Origin: Prevotella sp. | GTDB lineage: Bacteria; Bacteroidota; Bacteroidia; Bacteroidales; Bacteroidaceae | DNA: 13,039 nucleotides | Assembly: GCA_016283605.1 (NCBI GenBank) | Contig: JAEENF010000178.1 | Location: 1 to 13,039 of the forward strand | Reading direction: 5' to 3' | In this document: piece by piece, positions 6,761 through 13,039 of the stretch | Layout of the letters: each line of letters starts with the position of its first letter | Position numbering within the stretch: the first letter of the stretch is position 1 | Notes under the pieces: generated by a model | The model's input: the letters and a program-made list of their open reading frames with translations, nothing else | What the model was told of the DNA's origin: nothing | Databases searched by the model: none | Position numbers and translations under genes: made by a program

Positions 6761-8326
6761 TTACATCGGGATGTTACCATGTTTCTTGGCGGGCAGGGCA
6801 TCACGCTTGGTAGCGAGCTGAGCCAGACCGCGGCAGATGCGGAAACGGGTGTTGCGAGGCTCGATCACATCATCGATGTAACCGTACTTCGCTGCCTGAT
6901 AAGGATTAGCGAAGAGCTCGTTGTACTCGTCCTCCTTCTCTGCGATGAAGGCCTTCACATCCTCACCAGCTTCCTTCTTGGCCTTTGCCTCCTTGGCATA
7001 CAGCACGGCAGCGGCACCAGAAGCACCCATCACGGCGATCTCAGCAGAGGGCCATGCGTAGTTCAGGTCGGTGTGGAGCTGCTTAGAGCCCATCACGATG
7101 TGTGAACCACCATACGACTTACGCAGGGTGACGGTGATCTTGGGAACGGTAGCCTCGCCGTAAGCATAGAGCAGCTGGGCACCGTGCAGGATGACAGCAT
7201 TGTACTCCTGGCCTGTACCTGGCAGGAATCCGGGTACGTCGACGAGTGATACGATAGGAATATTGAAGGCGTCGCAGAAGCGGACGAAACGGGCACCCTT
7301 ACGAGAGGCGTTCACGTCGAGCACACCAGCGTAGCATGAAGGCTGGTTAGCTACGATACCTACGCTCTGGCCGTTGAAGCGGGCAAAGCCGACGATGATG
7401 TTCTTGGCGAACTTAGGCTGTACCTCGAAGAACTCACCATTATCGGTGATGGCAGCGATGACCTTATACATGTCGTAGGCCTCGTTGGGGTTCTCGGGGA
7501 TGATCTCGTTCAATGAATCCTCCATACGGTTGATGGGGTCGTCGCACTTCTTGCGAGGTGCGGTCTCCATATTGTTGGAAGGAATATAAGAGAGCAGCAT
7601 CTTCAGCATCTGGATACCCTCTTCCTCTGTCTTGGCGGTGAAGTGGGTAACACCTGACTTGGTGGCATGAACGCTGGCACCACCGAGGTGCTCCTGGTCG
7701 ATATCCTCGCCAGTAACGGTCTTTACCACCTTCGGACCTGTGAGGAACATATAGGATGTGCCTTCCATCATCAGGGTGAAGTCGGTGAGTGCGGGGCTGT
7801 AAACAGCACCACCGGCACAAGGACCGAAGATACCGGAGATCTGTGGAATCACACCTGAAGCCAGAATGTTACGCTCGAAGATCTCTGCGTAACCTGCCAG
7901 AGCGTTGATACCCTCCTGGATACGGGCACCACCCGAGTCGTTGATACCAATCACGGGGGCTCCCATCTTCATGGCCATATCCATCACCTTACAGATCTTC
8001 TGACTCATGGTCTCAGAGAGTGAACCTGCATGAACGGTGAAGTCCTGTGCGAAGATGAATACCAGTCGACCGTCGATAGTACCGCTACCGGCAACCACAC
8101 CGTCGCCAAGGAACTGCTTCTTCTCCATGCCGAAGTTGTGGCAACGGTGCTCCTTGAACATGTCGTACTCCTCGAACGAGCCTTCGTCGAGCAACATCTC
8201 AACGCGCTCACGGGCTGTATATTTACCACGTTCGTGCTGTTTCTGAATGGCTTTTTCACCACCACCGAGGCGTGCTACTTCACGCTTCTCGATGAGCTGT
8301 TTGATTTTGTCTAATTGCTTTGTCAT
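6761..8326 (-). CDS. mmdA: Methylmalonyl-CoA decarboxylase alpha / acyl-CoA carboxylase carboxyltransferase subunit
   Basis: Carboxyltransferase of the crotonase-fold type that moves CO2 between (S)-methylmalonyl-CoA and biotin. 521 residues, the normal length. The N-half has SGGARIQEG at 131-139 and the oxyanion-hole block GPCAGGAVYSPALTDF at 168-183, which also forms the acyl-CoA site; the C-half has GFLPGTGQE and RKSYGGSHIVMG (Gly406-Gly407), the biotin-side oxyanion hole, then AWPSAEIAVMGASGAA. The gene lies between methylmalonyl-CoA epimerase and a dedicated biotin carrier, as in the decarboxylase clusters of Bacteroidetes and Veillonella, which favours decarboxylation to propionyl-CoA. 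Propionyl-CoA carboxylase beta subunits are very similar, so the direction is an inference. Its spacer from the epimerase gene is a run of heptamer repeats without a Shine-Dalgarno site. Confidence 0.9.
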   Translation of the reverse strand: MTKQLDKIKQLIEKREVARLGGGEKAIQKQHERGKYTARERVEMLLDEGSFEEYDMFKEHRCHNFGMEKKQFLGDGVVAGSGTIDGRLVFIFAQDFTVHAGSLSETMSQKICKVMDMAMKMGAPVIGINDSGGARIQEGINALAGYAEIFERNILASGVIPQISGIFGPCAGGAVYSPALTDFTLMMEGTSYMFLTGPKVVKTVTGEDIDQEHLGGASVHATKSGVTHFTAKTEEEGIQMLKMLLSYIPSNNMETAPRKKCDDPINRMEDSLNEIIPENPNEAYDMYKVIAAITDNGEFFEVQPKFAKNIIVGFARFNGQSVGIVANQPSCYAGVLDVNASRKGARFVRFCDAFNIPIVSLVDVPGFLPGTGQEYNAVILHGAQLLYAYGEATVPKITVTLRKSYGGSHIVMGSKQLHTDLNYAWPSAEIAVMGASGAAAVLYAKEAKAKKEAGEDVKAFIAEKEDEYNELFANPYQAAKYGYIDDVIEPRNTRFRICRGLAQLATKRDALPAKKHGNIPM

Positions 8327-8334
8327 TTTTTATA

Positions 8335-8369
8335 TACTATTCACTATTCGTTATTCACTATTCACTATT
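8335..8369 (-). repeat. Five tandem heptamers in the epimerase-carboxyltransferase spacer
   Basis: Read on the minus strand, five consecutive 7-base units occupy 35 bases: AATAGTG, AATAGTG, AATAACG, AATAGTG, AATAGTA. They fill nearly the whole 45-base gap between the epimerase stop and the mmdA ATG and so form most of the mmdA ribosome-binding region. The same word occurs just after the barrel gene at 1600-1606. Confidence 0.85.
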
Positions 8370-8371
8370 AC

Positions 8372-8782
8372 TTACTCCGGATGCTCGCAGAGCTCTGTGA
8401 GGATACCGCAGGTGGACTTCGGATGCAGGAAGGCGATGTTCAGGCCCTCGGCACCCTTACGAGGCTTCTCGTCGATGAGGCGCACACCCTTCTCGCTGAC
8501 CTCAGCCAGACCCTTGGCCACACCGTCCTCTACGCAGAAAGCGACGTGGTGAACACCCTTGTTGCCCTTGTCGAGCCACTTCTGGATGGTGCTTTCGGGT
8601 GATGTGGGCTCCAGGAGCTCAAGCTTCACCTCGCCACACTTCAGGAAGGCGGTCTTCACCTTCTGGTCCTCTACTACTTCTGTTGCATAACACTCCAAGC
8701 CCAGTACCTCAGTGAAGTACGGCAGGCTCTCTTCGATGCTCTGAACTGCGATGCCCAGATGCTCAATGTGGGAAATCTTCAT
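8372..8782 (-). CDS. mce: Methylmalonyl-CoA epimerase
   Basis: Interconverts (R)- and (S)-methylmalonyl-CoA, linking the B12 mutase product to the carboxyltransferase that accepts the S form. 136 residues, the usual size, with two vicinal-oxygen-chelate repeats. Expected metal ligands are visible: His8 in IEHLGIAV, Glu55 in VKLELLEP, one of His78/His79 in GVHHVAF, and Glu130 in ILTELCEHPE. A longer frame begins at 8818, but the family begins with MKISHIEHLGIAV, and the earlier ATG overlaps the -7 promoter element, so I start at 8782. It is the first gene of the operon. Confidence 0.94.
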   Translation of the reverse strand: MKISHIEHLGIAVQSIEESLPYFTEVLGLECYATEVVEDQKVKTAFLKCGEVKLELLEPTSPESTIQKWLDKGNKGVHHVAFCVEDGVAKGLAEVSEKGVRLIDEKPRKGAEGLNIAFLHPKSTCGILTELCEHPE

Positions 8783-8812
8783 ATCGTTACGAATTAGTCT
8801 GTTAAAAATGGT

Positions 8813-8839
8813 GTGCAAAGATAGTCATTTTCTTTGCAC
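8813..8839. promoter_or_regulatory. Inverted repeat over the mce promoter, candidate operator
   Basis: GTGCAAAGA (8813-8821) and TCTTTGCAC (8831-8839) are perfect nine-base inverted copies separated by nine bases. The left arm contains most of the -7 element and the right arm lies in the promoter spacer. The placement suits a dimeric repressor, or it may be a chance extension of the TTTGCA word. It is upstream of the predicted transcript start and so is unlikely to act as an RNA hairpin of this operon. Confidence 0.45.
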
Positions 8840-8847
8840 TAACCCAA
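8816..8847 (-). promoter_or_regulatory. Bacteroidetes-type promoter of the mce operon
   Basis: Minus strand: TTG at 8847-8845, a 21-base gap, then TATCTTTG at 8823-8816, an exact TAnnTTTG. The predicted start near 8810 leaves a leader of about 28 bases before the ATG at 8782. A nine-base inverted repeat covers the -7 element. Confidence 0.72.
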
Positions 8848-8872
8848 GAAACGGCTAATTATTTAGCATTTC

Positions 8873-11233
8873 TTATAACTCTACCGTGATTTTTCCGTTG
8901 ATTTGTCTTCCTGTTAGGAAGTTTGGCACCGCCCATTGACGATTGGTGACATCGGTAACCCAGTAGTAACTGTTCACGTTGGAGATGCCGAAGAGATTCA
9001 GACAGTCGATTCCCAGCCATAGGCGACGGAGACCCTTTTCCTGCTTGACGGCCAGCCAGCTCATACCGATATCGGCGCGCTTGTAGGCAGGTGCTCGGAA
9101 GTTCTGGTGCTCGATACCACGGTGGGGGGCTCCGAAGGGCAGACCGTCGGCAAAGGCCAGACGCAGGGTCATCTTCCAACGGTCGGTACCTGGGAAGTAG
9201 TCGGTGAAGTGCAGGTTGATGGCGTAGCGCTGGTCGTTGGGTTGGGGGAACGACACGCCTGCCATCTTCATCTGTGCCTTCATCAGCGAGAAAGTGAGCC
9301 ACGAGTCGGTGCCAGGCACGAACTCACCGAAGAGTTTCAGGTCGAGTCCGGCCGTGTAACCGCTGGCGAGGTTCTCGCCATAATAGGTCACCTTGACGTT
9401 CTGTACATTATAAGGAATAAGGTTGGACAGTGCTTTGTAATAGACTTCGGCCGTAAAACGGAAAGGACGGTCGAGCATTTTGAACCGATAGTCCATCGCC
9501 GCTATGAACTGCAGGCTGCGCTGACTCTTGATTTTCTCGTTGAGGATGGCGGTGGTCATGCCATTCTGGGTGACGGTGTCGCGCATCTCTTTGTAGAAAG
9601 GCGCCTGATAGTAGAGTCCTGTGGCCAGACGGAAGGTGTAGTCGTGGTTGAAGGCAGGCACCAGCGCGATAGAAGCCCTTGGCGAGACGATGGTCTCCTT
9701 GTTGAACGACCAGTTGGAGAGTCTGACGCCATAGTTCAGGGTGAAGTAATTCTCGCCCTGCGAGAACTTATAGGTGTCTTGCACGTAGGCCTCGATGCGG
9801 TGACTCTTGATATCGTTCTTCGCCGAGAGGGTATAGATGAGGTCGAGGCGGTCGGCGCTATGGGGGATGGAGTAGCCGCTGGAGTCGCGCATCTCGTATT
9901 CGCGCGACTGTTCCTTGATGCGTTCCGTCTTATAGGTAATGCCGGCCTCGAGATCGTGATGACGGCTTTTGTGACTGCCGATAAGCTTGAAGCTGACGAC
10001 ATCAGCGGTGAGGTAATTACGGGCGTGTTCCATATAGGTTCCCACACCGAGCGTCTCACTCGAATTAGTGTCGTCGAGCCAGTATTGTCCTTGTATGTCG
10101 TAGGCTTCCTTCTCTTTTGTATGGAAGGCGGATGTCAGGAATTTTATTTTTGTGGAGTCGCTGAAGGAACGGGTGATACTGGCGGTACCAAAGAGGGTAC
10201 GGAAGACATCTTTTTCCTGACCGTCGAAGTAGACCTTAAACGACTTTACATCTTCCATCGTACCGAAGGAAGTCTCACGGTCCTTGGGCTTGAAATTGAA
10301 ATGATTCTCAGAGATATTACCGATGAAGTCAATGGTCCATCTTTGGTTTGGTGTATAACTGATATATGTTTGATAATCAAGGAAATTTGGTCTATATTCT
10401 CCAGTGGTTTCTAACGAGCCTAACAAGTAGCGGTTGGTCTTGTATCGCAGACCGTGACTCATGGAGAACTTCTTATTGCCCACACCCAGATACGCACTAC
10501 CGCCCAATAGCGAGGCCGTCAGTGAGGCTTCTGTCTTTTTCGGACGTCTGTAAGTGATATCGAGCGCCGACGACATCTTGTCACCATATTTCGCTTCGAA
10601 TCCGCCTGAAGAAAAACCGATCTTCTCCACCATATCGGCGTTGATGATCGACAGTCCTTCCTGTTGTCCGCTGCTGATGAGCAGAGGACGGTAGACCTCC
10701 ACATTGTTGATATATACGGAGTTCTCGTCGAAGGAACCGCCTCTGACATTGTATTGCGACGACATCTCGTTGTGGGTGGATACACCTGCCTGCTGCTGGA
10801 TGAGTTCCTCTACCGCATTGCCGGTCGTCGAAGGACCGCGTTTGGCATCCTCGATATCCAGCTGTTCAGTGGTGGACGTCTGACGACGACGCTCAGTGAC
10901 GGTCACCTCCTGTAGGGCTTCCATCGGCTGGAGCACAATCTGTACGGTCATCTTACCCTTGGGATTGCGGAAGACGCGCTTACGTGAGGCATAGCCCACC
11001 ATCGAGAACCGTACCTCTACGGAATCAGCGGACTGGAGGTCGATCGTGAACTCGCCTTTCAGGTTGGTCATCGTGATGCGTCCTTGCTTCGGACAACTCA
11101 CTGTGACCAACTCCAACGCGTTCTCCTCATTGTCGACGACTTTGCCTTTCAGCGTGAAGTCATCAGCATAGACAACCATACTCGTCAGAAGCATGGTCAA
11201 CAGGACAAGTGTTTTCGTGATATGGTGTATCAT
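8873..11233 (-). CDS. TonB-dependent outer-membrane receptor with N-terminal regulatory-like domain
   Basis: Energy-coupled outer-membrane importer of 786 residues. In order: signal peptide 1-23 (likely cut after VYA); a carboxypeptidase-regulatory-like beta sandwich at about 26-102 (LKGKVVDNEENALELVTVS, then TNLKGEFTID), the usual N-terminal extension in Bacteroidetes; a segment EVTVTERRRQ near 109-118, where a TonB box would lie; the plug from about 130 to 232 with QYNVRGGSFDENSVYINNVE and GGFEAKYGDKMSSALDI; then the 22-strand-type barrel to the C-terminus (ITVEL). At under 800 residues it is smaller than a typical SusC (about 1000), and no susD gene adjoins it, so it fits the small-ligand receptor class better than glycan uptake. 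The substrate is not evident. It is divergent from a secreted protease gene, with 120 bases between the starts. I see no clear minus-strand promoter there. Confidence 0.9.
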   Translation of the reverse strand: MIHHITKTLVLLTMLLTSMVVYADDFTLKGKVVDNEENALELVTVSCPKQGRITMTNLKGEFTIDLQSADSVEVRFSMVGYASRKRVFRNPKGKMTVQIVLQPMEALQEVTVTERRRQTSTTEQLDIEDAKRGPSTTGNAVEELIQQQAGVSTHNEMSSQYNVRGGSFDENSVYINNVEVYRPLLISSGQQEGLSIINADMVEKIGFSSGGFEAKYGDKMSSALDITYRRPKKTEASLTASLLGGSAYLGVGNKKFSMSHGLRYKTNRYLLGSLETTGEYRPNFLDYQTYISYTPNQRWTIDFIGNISENHFNFKPKDRETSFGTMEDVKSFKVYFDGQEKDVFRTLFGTASITRSFSDSTKIKFLTSAFHTKEKEAYDIQGQYWLDDTNSSETLGVGTYMEHARNYLTADVVSFKLIGSHKSRHHDLEAGITYKTERIKEQSREYEMRDSSGYSIPHSADRLDLIYTLSAKNDIKSHRIEAYVQDTYKFSQGENYFTLNYGVRLSNWSFNKETIVSPRASIALVPAFNHDYTFRLATGLYYQAPFYKEMRDTVTQNGMTTAILNEKIKSQRSLQFIAAMDYRFKMLDRPFRFTAEVYYKALSNLIPYNVQNVKVTYYGENLASGYTAGLDLKLFGEFVPGTDSWLTFSLMKAQMKMAGVSFPQPNDQRYAINLHFTDYFPGTDRWKMTLRLAFADGLPFGAPHRGIEHQNFRAPAYKRADIGMSWLAVKQEKGLRRLWLGIDCLNLFGISNVNSYYWVTDVTNRQWAVPNFLTGRQINGKITVEL

Positions 11234-11353
11234 CAGATAATATAACGCACGATTCGTCTGAATATTGCCGTTTTACGTAAAAAAACAAGTGATTCCTTTG
11301 TCATTTCGTGTTTTTTTCATATCTTTGCCCTCAGAACTTAAAACCATTTGGAT
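11234..11353. promoter_or_regulatory. Divergent intergenic region between receptor and protease genes
   Basis: 120 bases holding a strong plus-strand promoter and a 12-base perfect palindrome, TTTTACGTAAAA at 11271-11282, located upstream of both genes. On the minus strand I find no TAnnTTTG. The palindrome may bind a shared regulator, but it is A/T-rich and short. Confidence 0.4.
11297..11327 (+). promoter_or_regulatory. Bacteroidetes-type promoter of the C10 protease gene
   Basis: TTTG at 11297-11300, 19 bases, then TATCTTTG at 11320-11327 match the consensus exactly. Transcription should start near 11333, about 20 bases before the ATG at 11354. Confidence 0.8.
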
Positions 11354-13039
11354 ATGAAAAAGTATATCGTATTGACTATGATGCTGGTTCTTTCGGTTGT
11401 CGCAGGCGCTGAGAGTATCACGAGACAACAGGCGGAGCAGCTTGCCCGTCAGTTTATCACCAAGCAAGGGATGTATGGTGCCCTCAGTCAGGCGGAGCCG
11501 CATCAGGCCAGAGCCAGAGCGCTGCTGAAAGGCAGTTCTCAGGATGGGTGCTACTACGTGTTCAATATCGGAACGAATGAGGGCTTCGTCATCGTCAGCG
11601 GCGACGATCGTACACCTGCTGTGTTGGGCTATTCCGATAAGGGCAGCTTCGATATGGACCGTCTGCCCTCGAACGTTGCAGCGTGGCTGGAGGGCTATGC
11701 CGATCAGATCCGCTATCTGCGGAAAAAGGCATCTGCAGAGCCGACGGCACCGGTGTCGGTAAGGTCTGATGCTCCGCTGATGACGATGACGCGTGCACCG
11801 TGGGCTGTGAAGAAAGAACCACGTCCTGCGATTAGTCCGATGATTACCTCGAAGTGGGATCAGTTTTCGCCGTTTAATGACTTATGTCCTGTCGTCGATG
11901 GTCAGCATTGTGTCACTGGTTGCATTGCAACGGCTTTGGCGCAGATTATGTATTACCATAAATGGCCACAGGCAGCAACGACGGAGATTCCAGGTTATAC
12001 GGTTAAAGGGAAGAGTGTCTCTTATCCAGGTCTTCCGGCAACGACCTTTAACTGGGCAGCGATGACTGATAATCCTGCATCAGGAACGCCTGCGGGTGAT
12101 GCTGTTGCTGTATTACTGCAATATTGCTCCTACGGTTGTAAGGCTGATTTTGGTATCGATAATACATCTATTTATAATAATGAACCAGAAAACGCCCTGA
12201 AGAATTACTTCCATTATGGTGCTGGCGTGAAATATGTTGAGCGTCAGACTTATTCTAATGAAAACTGGGAAAGCCTTATTTATACCGAACTTGAGGCCAA
12301 CCGTCCTGTTCTATATACAGGACAAAGCTATGTTGCTGAGTTAGATGGTAATGTAGGACATGCTTTTGTCGTACATGGCTACGATGGTAATGGCTATTAT
12401 GCCGTCAACTGGGGATGGGGTCAGTCCGTTGATCAGGATGGCTATTATCTGTTGGATGCGATGGATCCCGCTGATCTGGGTGCCGGAGGAGGCGCAGGTG
12501 GTTATAATTCTGGTCAGACAGCCATCATCGGTATTTCAAAGGATGATGTGGAGACTTATCAGGTCACAGACGAACAGGTCGTGCTGACTACCACTGCCAT
12601 CACTTTGATTAATGATGAATATGTTTTATCTGGTGGCTACTATGCTGTGATATTTAATTGTGAGTTTGTGAACTTCCTTTCTAACACTTATGAATTCGAT
12701 TTGAACTTCAAGTTATATAAAGATAATGAGTATCAGGGATTCCTTTTGAATGCGGGTGACCTTCGAAACACATTACCTCCAATGTATTATATCAACCAGA
12801 TCAATCTATACTTGCCTGCATGGTCACCTGGAAAATATAAACTTGTGCCAGTGAGCCGAAAACTCGGTGAGGGAGAATATAATGAGAATATCGGCAGTGA
12901 CAAGTTATATCTGACTGCTGTGGTCTCTGCGGATAAGAAGCTGAAACTCTATGTGGGCGAGCCTGAAGGTACAGAGCCTGATCCGCAGCCGGATCCGGAT
13001 CCTGACCCCGAGGTCACTCAGGAACAGTTGGATCAGCTG
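11354..13039 (+). CDS. Secreted C10 (streptopain-like) cysteine protease, 3' end outside window
   Basis: Papain-fold protease of family C10, the SpeB family; 562 residues are visible and the frame stays open to the window end. Signal peptide 1-19 (MKKYIVLTMMLVLSVVAGA). An inhibitory propeptide of the Spi type follows, with EGFVIVSGDDRTPAVLGYS (from about 76) and a WLEGYADQI element from Trp111. The mature enzyme probably starts near 160 (ISPMITSKWDQ, then NDLCPV). Catalytic Cys190 is in HCVTGCIATALAQIMYYH, His336 in GHAFVVHGYDG, and Asn352/Trp353 in NWGWG: all key residues are present. About 125 residues of beta-rich sequence follow (about 412-536), then a Pro/Asp linker (541-553) and the start of another segment, so this is a multidomain form larger than SpeB (398 residues). 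The unseen C-terminus may hold a sorting domain. It probably digests host, dietary or microbial protein outside the cell. Confidence 0.92.
   Translation, partial: MKKYIVLTMMLVLSVVAGAESITRQQAEQLARQFITKQGMYGALSQAEPHQARARALLKGSSQDGCYYVFNIGTNEGFVIVSGDDRTPAVLGYSDKGSFDMDRLPSNVAAWLEGYADQIRYLRKKASAEPTAPVSVRSDAPLMTMTRAPWAVKKEPRPAISPMITSKWDQFSPFNDLCPVVDGQHCVTGCIATALAQIMYYHKWPQAATTEIPGYTVKGKSVSYPGLPATTFNWAAMTDNPASGTPAGDAVAVLLQYCSYGCKADFGIDNTSIYNNEPENALKNYFHYGAGVKYVERQTYSNENWESLIYTELEANRPVLYTGQSYVAELDGNVGHAFVVHGYDGNGYYAVNWGWGQSVDQDGYYLLDAMDPADLGAGGGAGGYNSGQTAIIGISKDDVETYQVTDEQVVLTTTAITLINDEYVLSGGYYAVIFNCEFVNFLSNTYEFDLNFKLYKDNEYQGFLLNAGDLRNTLPPMYYINQINLYLPAWSPGKYKLVPVSRKLGEGEYNENIGSDKLYLTAVVSADKKLKLYVGEPEGTEPDPQPDPDPDPEVTQEQLDQL

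Noticed and set aside
8783..8818. Longer epimerase start at 8818
   Set aside because: The extra 12 residues are not part of the family, and the ATG lies on the predicted -7 element.
8854..8867. Inverted GCTAA/TTAGC just after the TonB receptor stop as its terminator
   Set aside because: Only five base pairs, A/T-rich and with no T run on the minus strand; too weak to call.
9107..10414. 435-codon open frame on the plus strand inside the TonB receptor gene
   Set aside because: It is a Gly/Val/Glu-rich shadow of the receptor codons, with no promoter or domain signal; the receptor on the other strand is unmistakable.
11273..11503. 76-codon minus-strand frame at the protease gene start
   Set aside because: It overlaps the protease promoter and signal-peptide region in antisense and shows no protein features.
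12976..13014. Pro/Asp-codon repeat near the window end as a DNA repeat
   Set aside because: The repetition follows from the PDPDP linker coding; it is better treated as a protein feature.

Overview
The window is ordinary-looking chromosome from a member of the Bacteroidetes, most likely a Prevotella-type gut or rumen anaerobe. Signs of this are promoters of the Bacteroidetes form (TTTG, 19-21 bases, then TAnnTTTG), A/T-rich leaders mostly without Shine-Dalgarno sites, a TonB receptor with an N-terminal carboxypeptidase-regulatory-like domain, a C10 (streptopain-type) protease, and a succinate/propionate-type methylmalonyl-CoA gene cluster. The genus is an inference from gene content and style. 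No rRNA, tRNA, CRISPR array or mobile element was seen.

Layout. (1) 2-1594 (+): 3' part of a FadL/OmpP1-like outer-membrane barrel, closed by a good intrinsic terminator. (2) 1708-5197 (+): a three-gene, translationally coupled operon, iorA-iorB-aminotransferase, with a clear promoter. It should interconvert aromatic amino acids, their 2-oxoacids and aryl-acetyl-CoAs with ferredoxin. (3) 5205-6029 (-): an unrecognised exported protein, convergent with the operon; a hairpin sits exactly across the junction. (4) 8782 down to 6144 (-): methylmalonyl-CoA epimerase, carboxyltransferase, a 49-residue protein and a biotin carrier, with one promoter upstream and one terminator downstream. This is the soluble part of methylmalonyl-CoA decarboxylation to propionyl-CoA, but the membrane beta subunit is not here. 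(5) 11233 down to 8873 (-): a TonB-dependent receptor without a SusD partner. (6) From 11354 (+): a secreted C10 cysteine protease, divergent from the receptor and running off the window end.

The two metabolic operons both belong to anaerobic CoA-ester chemistry: one couples 2-oxoacids to ferredoxin, the other handles the end of the succinate-propionate route. The flanking genes are envelope and secreted functions.

I see no convincing novel multi-gene system. The points most worth a second look are the small gene at 6588-6737, which resembles the C-terminal tail of sodium-pump decarboxylase delta/gamma subunits; the missing beta subunit; the inverted repeat lying over the epimerase promoter; the heptamer array in the epimerase-carboxyltransferase spacer; and the hairpin that includes the aminotransferase stop codon.
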